Below are positions 24,481 to 35,821 of a stretch of 64,000 nucleotides of DNA, one piece after another. The stretch is from Platynereis dumerilii (taxonomy: Eukaryota > Annelida > Polychaeta > Phyllodocida > Nereididae). The DNA is taken from assembly GCA_026936325.1 (NCBI GenBank), contig JAPTHN010000001.1:164408138-164472137 (forward strand), read 5' to 3'. Each line of letters starts with the position of its first letter. Position 1 is the stretch's first letter. The translations under genes were made by a program, and so were the position numbers. The notes beneath the pieces are model-generated. The model saw nothing but the letters and a program-made list of their open reading frames with translations. It was not told where the DNA came from and did no database searches.

Positions 24481-25380
24481 TTATAAATCTTGGCCGAGGA
24501 TGAAAAGTGGATGAAAAGTGGGACAGAGCATTAGATAGCTGGATATGTGTCTAGCTGAGCATCACTTGGGCATAAAAGAGACAATGGGTAAAACAATGGA
24601 TAAATGAAGTGTAGGTTGAGATGACACGTGTGTATGCCCAAAGTATATATAATCACTCACAAATATCCACAAAAGACTGCCATGGATTTTGGCATAGTCT
24701 TATGACTTTGACCAAAGAGCCTATTTGACTATTAGCCTATTTGATATTAGGCTCAATTTTCATTGGCTGTTGGATACTAGATTGGAATCTCATTGAATTC
24801 TTCAGTGTGTCCAATGAGAATGCAGCTTAATATCCACTGGCCAATCATGGCTCTGTGGATATTAGACTTGACAGTCATTGGCTTGGATATTTGGCCGGAT
24901 TCTCATTGGACAGGATATAAGGTGGCATTCTCATTGGACAAACTATTGTCTACAGTGCCCCCTACTGTGGATATTAGGGTGGATTGTCATTGGTCAAGAT
25001 ATTAGGGCCTATTCTCATTGGTCAGTTCACTATTATCCAAAGTTGGATATTTGTCAAAATCCACAATAGTATAAAAGAGTTATTGCGAGTGACTTGGGCA
25101 TGTATCCAAAGTATAAGATCTTTTCCAAAATCCACTATAGTCAGGAGTGAGCGATAACGAGTGATTTAGGCATGCGCCCAAAGGACCTATATTTCGCCCA
25201 AAGGCCTCGCGGATATTTTGAAGGATGCGATGACTTTGGGAAAGTCATGCCAAAAGGAATCGTAATGCCCAAAGGCCCTATAGTTTGCCCAAAGACCCTA
25301 TAATTTGCCAAAAGACCCTATATTTTGCCCAAAGGCCTAATATCCATGCCTAATAGGCCTATTGGGCACAATAGTGGATA
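24480..25380. repeat. Composite degenerate repeat block
   Basis: Three repeat themes are interleaved. At 24700-25030, TCTCATTGG-type units recur with GGATATTAG words. At about 25170-25345, GCCCAAAGACCCTATAATTT units recur with a period of about 22-24 bp. A longer theme (GAGTGACTTGGGCATG ... CCAAAG ... AAAATCCACAATAG) recurs near 24555-24690, 25040-25120 and 25120-25200. The block may be one locally amplified, diverged satellite. Confidence 0.7.
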
Positions 25381-26880
25381 CTGGCGGTAACAACACGTTG
25401 ACTTGGCAGAGCGGGGAAGGTCATCCATCACAAGCCAGACATGTGGGCACACAACTGCTCTGCACAAATGCTGCTGCACATGTCTCTCCATCAAACACAT
25501 GCAGGCTCCATTTCAAGGCATAAAATCCTAATAAAAAGCTGATAAAATCAACTGCGCACAACAATAATATATATCAAATAATACAACCACAATATATTGC
25601 AAATACTATATCAAATATCACTGCCATATACACATAATCCAACATGCTAAAATTAGGAATAAACACAACATATATTATTTATGAGAAACATGATACTTCA
25701 AGGATGGTGCTTGTCTCTTTCTGCTAATATGTTGTTGCAACATGAGCAACTATTTTGATGTTGATTCGACAAAGGCAAATGTTATTTCAGCCATCATTGA
25801 ACATTTAATTGGTTAAGTCTTTGGATTGGTTGATCTATGTAAATAAACCAGTTGACATATATCACAAAGCAATTGGTCGTGTCAGAACCTTGTTATGAAA
25901 TAATCTGAAACAGAATATCGTAAATATTTTAGTAATAGTAAATGCTCAGCAGAAGTAACCCAATTCGATCGCCATTATATGAAAATGCATGCAATATATT
26001 TGCGATGAATTTCTAGACAATAGAGGAGGAGAGTGGTGACAAAGAGGGTTGTTGCATAGATGCCAGTGTCCCTGGTGGCTGTCCCATGGGCTGGCTGCTG
26101 CTGCAGAGTAGCATCATTGATGTCCGCATCCAGATTTGTCCACACACAATAACTGGCAGGGCTGGAACAGGGCTGGCACATTGCTGGCACAGGGCTGCAA
26201 GAGCTGACTTGGCCTGACACAGGCTGGATGCTGCAGAGAAGCCTAATTAAAGCCTCGCCTGCCCATTTGACTTGCCAGTACTTGCCAGTTCACCCAGCGC
26301 AATATTGGCCTCATTTGGGGGTCCAGGGGGCAGAATGGGTGACAGAGTTGCCTACCCTGCCACCAATCACCATGCCAACAGCAAGCCCTGACAACCTGCT
26401 TCTGACAACCAGTTTCTAATCTCGGCGAATCTAACTCACAATCAAACACTTATGGTGCAACTTGTGCTCATGCTTTTCACATGTATCTTGCTATTATATC
26501 TACAATCACTTCTCGAGGCTTTTAAACTCCCTCATATATTTTGATAAAAGCTACAAAAAGCCATCCAAAGGGCCTGCGTTTTTCGGCTTTTGTAAACCTT
26601 GCCCTGTATAATATATCATATGCTTGTCCCAGACCAAGGAAAGCATGTCGCGGAAAAAATGTTTTGATTGATCACCTGGATGTGGCATTCACATTTTATA
26701 AAGCCATTAAAGGACTCAATGCAAAATGACATTACAGTCTGTTGTGGTGAATATATGCAAGGACCAATATCCTAATGAGTATATCGTGTATTGCTACTAA
26801 GTGATCAGATGCTGTAAATTACAAGTTGCATAAACAAAGTGAGCTGAAGGTTGATCTGGAGTCATTCTGGACTGAGGGAG
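25381..26880. other. Intergenic DNA, nothing recognised
   Basis: AT-rich to about 26000, then less so. Short GCTGGCACAGGGCTG direct repeats lie at about 26155-26200. No domain is seen in any ORF. Confidence 0.5.
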
Positions 26881-28900
26881 ACTGAAAAGATCATAAATCA
26901 GAAGGAGGCACAAGGTGTGAGGAATAAAAAGGGCCAAGTGGCTGCTCCGTGATTAATGCCTGGCTAATTTGGCCCGAATGAAGCTGGCCTGGATTGCAGG
27001 ATTGGCCGAGTGGAGCAAGTAACTTGAAGTAAGCAGCAAGTGCAATCAAAGGAACCTGAATATAGGACTGGCAATGGAGTGATAGTAAGAGCAAAGGAGG
27101 CTGTGCTAGCCACTGAAGCAAGGTCAAGGCCAGTGGCTGGATGACTAGAAGGGCAGGGTAGGCTGGCAGGGGCTGCAGACTGAGAACATAGCAGTGGGCT
27201 GGCTGCTTCTGGCTGCTTCTGTCTACTTCTCTCTGTCTCTCTGTCCAATTTGAGGGCTGGCCCATAATCAGAGGGAGCGCCCGGGCCCTGCTGCAGCCGC
27301 CTGCCTCCGCCAAGCCATTGCCGCTCTAGCCCCCCGTGACCCGGCCCCTGACTTGAATACTAACTAAGCTGGGCCGCTCTAAATTTGGCCGCCATCACAG
27401 GCGAGGCTTTTTGGCAAAAATGGCCACCCAGCCATGTTTGTTTTCGAAATGAAGGCGCCATGGTTGCGAGGGGCTTTTCTACATTCATGTCTCTCCTCTT
27501 ACGTTGCCCTTTTTTCCTCTTTTGGTATTAGAAGCATTTCACATGCCCCGAAGATCGCATGTCCTGACTAGACAGCTAGCCCCATGGCTGACATGCAGAT
27601 GACGTAGAAGGGTTAACCCATAGCTATTCTGTATACGTCATCACAACAATATACCCAGGGACAGCACAAGTGACTAGCACAGGAAAAACTATGTTAGACT
27701 TAACACGACTTGTTGTGAGCTACTTTATCAGCCCGACTCTCTTATTAATAGAATACTTGACTGGTTTTTAACTCTTTTTGTTCAGCAACTGTAAAATGTG
27801 CCTGTATCGGTTTGCAGGGATTGGCAATGGTGCAGAAATGAATACAGGTCTTACAAGAGAAATACTGTGTAGGCTGGGAAGGCAAGCGAAGGCAAGTGAA
27901 CGCAAGTTCTAAACAAGTGACATGTTATTTAATCCTGCAGTAGTTCTACATGGCCACATGACTCATTGAATATACCGAAATGCGGTCTCCTGTGAACACG
28001 ACTGACAAGCCAGCGATAACATTTCGCAACAGATAGGTCGGCTCACGCGCTCTTCAACTTTATAAAATTCTTCTTTGTTCAAATACTGGAAAATGTGGAG
28101 CAGAATAGACAGAGATAAAGGGCCTGCATGAAGTCGCCCTTTTGATGGATGAGCTATGAAACGCAAATTCAAAATCTACTTCGAATGAATGTTTTAAGTC
28201 CGCATATGATTCAGCAACACAAATTTTTCATTTCTGGTCATCCTTATGACGCGACCTTTCCTTGGCTTTATTTCCATCTATTCTGACACATGGTGACTGT
28301 CCGACTGTCCTCTCCACGCTCCAGTGACTCTAGAGACATGATCTGGCCAAGTTAATGTTCTCCGTGTCCTAGATGGGCTGGCAATGATGTCTAGCTTCGG
28401 CCTAGTGGGCTGTGCAGGGGGGTGTAGATCTTCCGGCTTGCTGAAGTGCATAGCCCGGCCATCTGGCACGCGCGAGGAGGTCGCCCATGCGGATAGCCAC
28501 CGAGTGATTGCCCCCTCCCCTCCCACTCTGACAGGAGTGACCATGGCCAGTCCATTGCATGCACACACATTTTCCAGGGTCCTGGAGTTGTATACAGCAG
28601 GTCAGAAGGGTGTGGGGAATTACACCAAGTCCAAACACAGGGCCACTCCTCGGGCTGATGTATGTCCGAGCAACTGACCCCTCTCCCTGCCTCACTTAAT
28701 TCACTCTCCTCCGACCAATTTATGATTTCTTTGCATTTTACTGCTCATCAACCCTTACTAAATGCCCCTAAATCTTGTCAGCTACTGACTCCTTGACCCT
28801 GACACATCAATTGTGTCTGAAACATGTTGGGAGAATATGCCAAGCTGTGAACTGCTGAAAAACCAGAGGAGCTATGAGTCGAGGGATAGTGGAATTAACT
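26881..28900. promoter_or_regulatory. Candidate noncoding regulatory island F
   Basis: Contains a GC-rich stretch at about 27265-27420 with GCCGCCATCACAGG-type words, and a complex block at 28300-28560. The minus ORF at 26891-27313 (140 codons) is Leu-, Pro- and Gln-rich without a domain, and overlaps a second frame of similar make-up, so I do not call it a gene. Regulatory status is inferred. Confidence 0.25.
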
Positions 28901-29753
28901 TATCAAATGACAAGCCTGTGGAGATGTGATAGGCCCAAGACAGTGGGCATGAGATGGCTGGCTTGTGGGCTGTGGGGCTGCTGTGCTAATATAGGCTATT
29001 TTGCCATGGAGATTTTATAGGTTTGTTGATAGCAGCGGCTAAGGGTCATTTACATGCAGACCACGCACGGGAGGCAGTTGGCTGGCCGGGGCTGTCCCTT
29101 GCCCTTGCAACCAAAACAACTCCTCCTACACCACAGGCTCAGCTAGCACTACATGTCTCTCTCTACTGCTCATACCATTTGCTTTAACCAAACATTTTCC
29201 CTTTTATAAATACAATTTTACTGCTCCGTTCGTGATCTGAGCAGTTTAATACTATTCAGTATCGCGTGTACATCCAATACAAATTTGATTACAAATCTCA
29301 TGAACCTGATGAGGGCAGCAATAAAAGCTATATTCAATTAAATAAACTAAATTGTTTTCTTTGTGTTTGGGGTGTCTCATTACAGCTTAAATCGCGATCA
29401 TACTAGAATTGCTGCATAAAAGGCTGGTCATTTTTAATGGGGGCATCTTTGCTGTTTCTTTTTGATGTGGCTCAACCTGCATTAGCATTTGCCACTCTAT
29501 TCATTTAGACACTTCCCCCAAGTTCCCCTTCGAGGGAGGATCTTTCCCCCTTTTTTTCAGCTGACCTTAACTAATCGTTTCCTGCTACAAGCACTTTGGG
29601 GTAGCCAGCTATGTTCTCTGCTCATCTGCCTGTAGCACCTGCTTGGTCAGGGCAAGCCTTCCAGTTACAGGACCACCAAAGGACCACAAATCGACAACCA
29701 AAGGACCACCAAGACATATGAGTGCACCTATAGCTATTGTATATGACCAGTAT
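28900..29753. other. Intergenic DNA, nothing firm
   Basis: A complex stretch at about 28930-29130 gives way to AT-rich DNA. Short GGACCACCAAAGGACCAC direct repeats lie at about 29670-29715. No gene is recognised. Confidence 0.45.
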
Positions 29754-29761
29754 CATCCGCA
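29754..29761 (+). promoter_or_regulatory. Single CATCCGCA site
   Basis: An exact copy, about 370 bp before pair 3, reading GTATCATCCGCACACC. No partner lies within 60 bp. Confidence 0.4.
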
Positions 29762-30126
29762 CACCAACTCTATACATTTTACAGCAGATATTATTGTTCA
29801 TTTTGACGTCATCGTATACAATTTGTGATTCGTATTGATTCGTGGCTATTTGATCTTCAGACAACTGCTGGCCTCTCCAGATCTAGTGTCACATCTGAAT
29901 ATGAAGTTTTATGAAAAACATTAAATTTTTATGTTCGTTTGAAATATTCAGATATCCGCCATCAGTCACCAGATAAATTCAACAAGTCTTTATGGCAATT
30001 AGGATGGATATCACAATGCCAGAATATATCGTGATTCAACTGTAAATGTCTAACATAGCAATTAATGGTGTCAAATTTGTCGCATTTTTGTGCCACTCAT
30101 TTACCCTGGCCACGCAATTTGACAGC

Positions 30127-30171
30127 CATCCGCAGGGGCATGGAGGGTAACAGTTGCCACTGTCATCCGCA
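30127..30171 (+). promoter_or_regulatory. Paired CATCCGCA element 3
   Basis: Exact copies lie at 30127-30134 and 30164-30171, on the same strand and 37 bp apart. The second reads ACTGTCATCCGCAGTGAAA and is the best match to the extended consensus. It lies in a complex island within AT-rich DNA (29990-30220). Confidence 0.6.
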
Positions 30172-30219
30172 GTGAAATAAAAAGGCATAAAAACCAAGGA
30201 AGCACATAAACAACATTAA

Positions 30220-32130
30220 ATGTGACATGAAAGGACTTTAAAAGCACCATCTAACACCTATTTCCCAAACACAACAGCTATCATAATATCACACGTTTCA
30301 TGATAAAAATATTTAACTCAATTATGGTAGATTATACGAAATTAATGGACACAGTGAGCATGGAGTGTGGGTGTTTCAGTTCTGTTCGCCACTTTAGATA
30401 TTGCGTTAGGGATGGATTTAGATGAATACTTTTGTTTTAGACATTGTAAGACTTAATATCACTCACCAGTGGAAATGTGATAATATTAAGAATGCTCCGT
30501 GTATTTATTTAAATATTTCTAAAAATAAAATTCTTAAATAGCGCGAAACTCATTTCAAATGCCTACTGTATCGAGAATTGAGTCATTAAGAAATTAGAAA
30601 TAACAAAAAAATTATGCAAATGAGGCTTTTACCTTGTTTTGATTCCACGTGTTTCAAGTTGTCCAATGCTTCTCAGTGTTATTGTAATCTTCGCTAAATC
30701 CACTTTCCTGTTGATAAATCAAAACACAACAATCTGGTGACAGCGTTATTACAGTTATTAGGAAGGACATCTTTTTGAGAGAGGAACCTAATTAATTAAT
30801 CTGCAATAAATCTGACAGCATCCTGACAATGCCTGGCTGTGTTTTTATCAGCAATCAAGGTTCAGGGTTAGATGGGGAAGGGGCACCTGGCTGCTCTTGC
30901 CTCGGGCCATGGGGGAAGTCAGGAGGGAGGACTCGGCCTGGATACAGCAAGGGATACAGTAACTAGTAGCAAAAGATACAGCAAGTGACTGCAATGATAC
31001 AACTCCATGCAAATGATACTGAGTGATACTGCAAAGCACAGCAAGTATTGTAAGTTAAAAAACATTCGGATAAAATTGATAGGTTCACATGACGTGAATT
31101 GAATTTTTTTCTTAGCGAAAAGTCAATACGATTCCCAGTAAGACCACTGTTTTCCAATATCTGAAACGAACTTAAAAGTATTAAACACAACCATTCAATA
31201 ATCTTTCTATCATACTGCAATTTGTCATATGAAACATAACAGAATATAAACAACATGTTGCAATCATTTCTTTCTCAAATGCATTGATTGGCCTGTCTCT
31301 CAATTGCTGCAAACGATGGGATGCTGTTCATTTGCCAGAGATGTCCTTTGAATTGGTATAATAGAAGCCACTCTCACAAAGACCTCACTGCACAGCCTTG
31401 AAAGGGCCAGGGGATGAAACGTGTGGCCATGACATGTGTCTGACTGGACCAACCTGGATCGAGCAGGGACTGGGGAAGTTAGTTGATCAGGTTGCCATGA
31501 CACCACTGCAGCTTAGCAACCAGGACGCCATGGTCGCCATGACAGCCATGACACAAGCCTGATGCAACTGAGACACTGACACAGACTGAGAGAGACTGAC
31601 AGAAGGGGGAGAGAAAAAGGGATCTGACCCACAAAACAGCAAGTGAACCCCCAGAAACATCCCTGGCTTCCCTGATTTCCCATCATCACACCTCCCCCTC
31701 ATCCCTACACCGTGTAGCCTTTAGAAATATCAAACACGATTGGCTCTTTCTTCACGGCACACTGCACCATGAATTTCCCTCACTTCCGCCCCCACTTCCG
31801 CCTCAGACTCAAATTACAGCGCCACCGCTCGCCAGTCGATAGCTAACTGAGCTGGCCGTGAAATATGGAGCTGAAAAAACTCTGTGTTATTTTTCAAAAC
31901 AGACCTGACAAGGTGATCCATATCTGTGATGGTATAGGCAGGCATGCCTGGCAAGGTGCGTGATATCTAGTGAATTCTCTAAGTGATAAAACGACAACTG
32001 TAGCCAGGGTTGAAGGCAGACAAGCGCGGGAGAAAAGCCCGGCTGATTTGCCCACTAGATTGCATATTATGGCTATTTCATCTCCATCATCATAGAGGCT
32101 GCAGGCAGAAAAAGGCGCGGCGATAATTAC
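30220..32130. promoter_or_regulatory. Mixed AT-rich DNA and candidate island G
   Basis: Octamers lie at 30614-30621 and 31007-31014. Near 30960-31040 there are AGATACAGCAAGTGA-type short repeats. The block at 31740-32130 is more complex and CpG-bearing. Small ORFs have no domain. Candidate only. Confidence 0.25.
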
Positions 32131-34120
32131 AATCAAATTTAGCAGAATAACAGGTTCTGGTCATAGCACAAGGCTGAGCAGAGGACTGCATGGCAGGGAG
32201 GAGGGAGGGAGGCTCATTGGCCACTCAGTGCAGTAACAAGGTCTAACAAGGTCTATTGTGTCAGGATGCTGCTGGAAAATGTGGCAAAAAATAACAACAG
32301 CAACAATAACACTGCGTGGACTAACATGTTGTCACAGTTTTTGCAAAATGTTAAATCGATCGCGATCGTTTTGAATGAGTTGAATGCAGCGAGTTGAATG
32401 AAGCGATCTTTGTGATGGTCTTTTGCCTTCAGGAGAGCTCTTCTTGGTCGCGTGTCCCAACTGAGTCACAAGGAAGGTGAAATATCCACTAATTATCAGC
32501 TGAGGGGACGAGGTTATTGGTCTGTCCCGCGGTGCCCCGGGGTCCAGCGTCTAGGGTCAGTTTACTGTCCTCGGGCCACGCCTCTGCTCCTCTCACATTT
32601 CCCAGGCTGCCTGTGTGCACTGCGGAAGAATTAGATTTAAATTGTTTAATTTCTCTTCAGATTACGGAGGGCTGGCATGTCCCTGGGTCGGATTTACACC
32701 CTTACAGGGCCAAGTCAGCGCCACAAGTCTTAACCCTGTGCCCACTGTCTGCTACTTTCCCCCTCCTCGCTCTCTCCGCATTGCACTGGAGCTTCTCTAA
32801 CATCACTCCAAACAGCCATGTCAACATAAACCCACGAGGTGTCAGAGGCATAAAAAAGGGCCAGTCGCAAAGTGAGAATTCAAGAAGAGAGAAAAACAAT
32901 GGCACAGACATAACGTGACTGGGTGGCGCCACTGAGCCGGAAGTCGACTGGCAGCCATATTTGTCGTAGCAGAGCATGTTTGACAGGCATCGATCGCCTT
33001 CCCTGGTCATAGGTTTCAACACTTTGCCAATATTATGGGCTTGCTGTTCCCAGGTGTTGCATAGATCACCTGAACACGTCGGCTTAATGTTCAACTGGCC
33101 AGCTTTGCAGCTGGAACAAGTGCTTTGTATGGGGCACTTAGGCTACAGCCAGTTGGCCACTCGTGCTGTATTATTGTAGCCCCCAGCAAAGACAGAACAG
33201 ACAGACAGAGGGACAGAGGGAGCAGATCTGCAGACAGAGAGGTTTCCCCATTGGATGACCTTCCTTTGGGCTGGATTTAGCTTCCATTTGGTCTCCTAAG
33301 CCATTTGGTAGAACAGGTGGAGACCCACAACTTAGTGGTAACAATTAAATCACCTTGCAGGCATGTGTGTTTCCTTCTTAAGAAATGCAGCAATTGACCC
33401 AAGAGTGCTTGCCTCACACTGGTCTACTGTAGCTGGCCACAACATGTAAGGAAGAGAGAGGCTCAATAGACATGGCACTCCAGCGAGCTGCTTTCATGCT
33501 CCTCTTTACAGCCGATGACCCCACGTCACCTTGCACGTTTTTATGCCACATGTTCTTTCTGGAGGTTGTTAACAATATGAAAGGCCGGCCACAAAGGGAC
33601 CTTCGCCATGTTACTGGTCCCTAGTGAAAACGTCTCATAGATGAGGGCTTAGGCCTTTGTGAGCTTCTTCTAAACTGTCTTAATGACATGAGTAAATACG
33701 TGAGAAATCCTTCACTCATCTCAGCCAGGGTGACTCAAAAAAACATTGGAAAGCAGCTTTGCAGGTGGTGGGCCGAGTTGGAGGCACCCACAAGGGTTAA
33801 TATCAGCAAATGCACATTGCAACAGGCGCTCCTTATCACTGGCCCAACGATGAGAAAATGGCAAATTCCTGCACCAACAAATCTGCATGAAAAGTGGGCA
33901 GCAAAGCCAGGATAAGTAGAGAAATGGCAGGCAAGGTAGTCATCAAGATGAAATCGTGACATTTGCAATGGCTGGCCTCTTCTCTATATGTTTTGTTTGT
34001 TGCTAATGATGTCAAGCCGGTGCAAGCTGCTAGTTACAGACAGGAACAACGTGACCTTGCATACTCGCTTCTCTTTGAGTTCCTTTCTCACAGCAAGAGA
34101 CCCTGGCCACCATGGCTGCT
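32131..34120. other. Intergenic DNA, nothing firm
   Basis: The stretch 32390-32720 is GC-richer and holds a near-palindromic ATCGATCGCGATCGTT-like core at 32353-32370. The ORFs at 32517-32918 (plus) and 32702-33094 (minus) overlap in antisense and have no domain. A GACAGACAGAGGGACAGAGG tract lies at about 33197-33220. Confidence 0.45.
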
Positions 34121-34124
34121 GCTC

Positions 34125-34780
34125 TTGCAACCTCATCTTGAAACCTCTGCTTGCAACCACTTCTCGCAACCTCTTCTTGCAACCTCCTCTTGCAACCATA
34201 TCTTGAAACCTCCTCTTGCAACCATATCTTGAAACATCCTCTTGCAACTGTATCTTGAAACCTCCTCTTGCAACCACTTCTCGAAACCTCCTCTTGCAAC
34301 CACTTCTTGAAACATTATCTTGCAACCACTTCTTGCACTCTCTTCGTGAAACATCTTGCAAACACTTCTTGCAACTGCTTCTTGCAACCTCATCTTGCAA
34401 CCTCCTCTTGCAACCACTTCTTGCAACCTATCTAGCAACCTTCTCTTGTAACCTTCTCTCGCAACCACTTCTTGAAGCATTCTGTCCCTTACAACCTCAA
34501 TTTGCAACCACTTCTTGCAAGTACTTGAAACCTCCACTTGACAGCACTTCTTGTTACCTCTTCTTACAACCATTTCTTGAAACTTCCTCTTGCAACCACT
34601 TCTTGTGATACCTTCTTGCGACCATGTGCACTTCTTGTTATCACTTCTTGAAACCTCCTCCTGCAGAAACCTCCTCCTGCAGCCACTTCTTGCAACCTCT
34701 GTTTGCAACCATGCGTTTCTTACAACCTCTTCTTGCAACAACATTTTGCAACCTCCCTTTGCAACCTCTTCTTGGATGAT
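34125..34780. repeat. 13-bp minisatellite (CTCTTGCAACC type), about 650 bp
   Basis: The unit is close to TCCTCTTGCAACC, with common variants CTTCTTGCAACCA and ATATCTTGAAACC, repeated about 45 times with moderate divergence. Because few variants make a stop in any frame, three 13-bp units (39 bp, 13 codons) give long periodic open frames on both strands, up to 218 codons on the minus strand, rich in CK, EEV and R. These frames have no homology that I recognise and change when the unit slips, so I treat them as artefacts of the repeat. Confidence 0.9.
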
Positions 34781-35334
34781 GATGGACAACCTGCATCAGG
34801 GCATCATCCCTCAGCTGCAGCATCATTCGAGGCATCTCTTGTGAACAGCAAAGCACAGACAGCACAACAAGGGCTGTCAGGAAGCACAAGGGCTGTTTGT
34901 GTTATTGTTTTAGATGGTGCTAGGCTGCAGTCCATGGCCCCAGGCAGTGTTGTTGGGTGCAAAGTGAACAAGGGGCGAGTTCTGCTCAAGGGTGAGGGGT
35001 GAAGGGTGCACTAAATGGTCACCTACTGTTCAGGGTTTATACAAAATAAAAGGATCAGAAACACACAACCTACTTGTCAAACAGGAGAGGTTTAGTTGTC
35101 CCAATTACCGAGCCTTAGGTAAATATACTTGGTCGATCTGTGGCTTGACTTCCAGAGAGACAACCAGACCTTCTTCTGTGTATCTGCAGTTTGCTTTTTT
35201 ACACCTGATATTCTCCGTGCTCCCGCTATGCTATTGGGGTCGAATAGATGTGCTCTAGCATGCTTTTATAGTTTGTCTTGAAAGCAATATGTCATTTATA
35301 ACGAAGCGTGTATCAAGGTGTATAAAAGACGACA
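34781..35334. other. Intergenic DNA, nothing recognised
   Basis: Unique sequence after the minisatellite. I see no coding domain, RNA or transposon end. Confidence 0.45.
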
Positions 35335-35670
35335 GTGTCTAGCAGGGGTAGAGAGCCGTGTTCTACTCTCAGCCCCATGATGTATGGGTCGAGTCGGCCG
35401 CGGGGCCTGCCCTCTATTCAAGGTGCCTGCCCAAGCCCCAGCCAAGGCCCTTATGTGGGCGAACAGGGCGAAAAATGTAACAGACGTGTGACTCCCCGAG
35501 GGGCCAGCTCCGGCCCAGGGCTTTGTGGGGCTCAATAGCAGCAGTGTTCCAAATCACTGGTGTCCATAGAAGCGGTGCTCTGAGCTGCCTAGCAGTGTCG
35601 TCGGTCGTGCGGCACCTTGTTTTGGCTACGATGGCCCAGGACACAACACAGGCCTAGACCACTGAGCCAC
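35335..35670 (-). mobile_element. SINE-like GC-rich block
   Basis: On the minus strand the block opens with AGTGGCTCAGTGGTCTAGG (about 35656-35674 on the plus strand), a strong match to a polymerase III A box as found in tRNA-derived SINEs. I cannot find a clear B box at the expected distance. The block is markedly GC-richer than its flanks and has sharp edges near 35335 and 35670. It could be a diverged SINE or another repeat. Confidence 0.4.
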
Positions 35671-35751
35671 TGTATAGGAGAGTGAAACGACCAGCTGCTG
35701 GCCAAGTATACATCGGTGCAGCCAAGCCTAACCAGACCAGCCTCAGCCTGC

Positions 35752-35821
35752 AATGCTCTTCCTTCAATGCTCTTCCTTCAATGCTCTTCCTTCAATGCTC
35801 TTCCTTCAATGCTCTTCCTTC
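35752..35821. repeat. 14-bp minisatellite, 5 copies
   Basis: Five tandem perfect copies of AATGCTCTTCCTTC, 70 bp. Confidence 0.95.

Noticed and set aside
26891-27313. 140-codon open frame on the minus strand
   Set aside because: Low-complexity Leu-, Pro- and Gln-rich sequence, no domain, and an overlapping frame of similar composition.
34125-34780. Possible CRISPR-like array
   Set aside because: The units are contiguous without unique spacers and the context is eukaryotic, so it is a minisatellite.
34133-34789. 218-codon open frame on the minus strand
   Set aside because: It lies wholly inside the 13-bp minisatellite; its periodic protein comes from the repeat and other frames are equally open.
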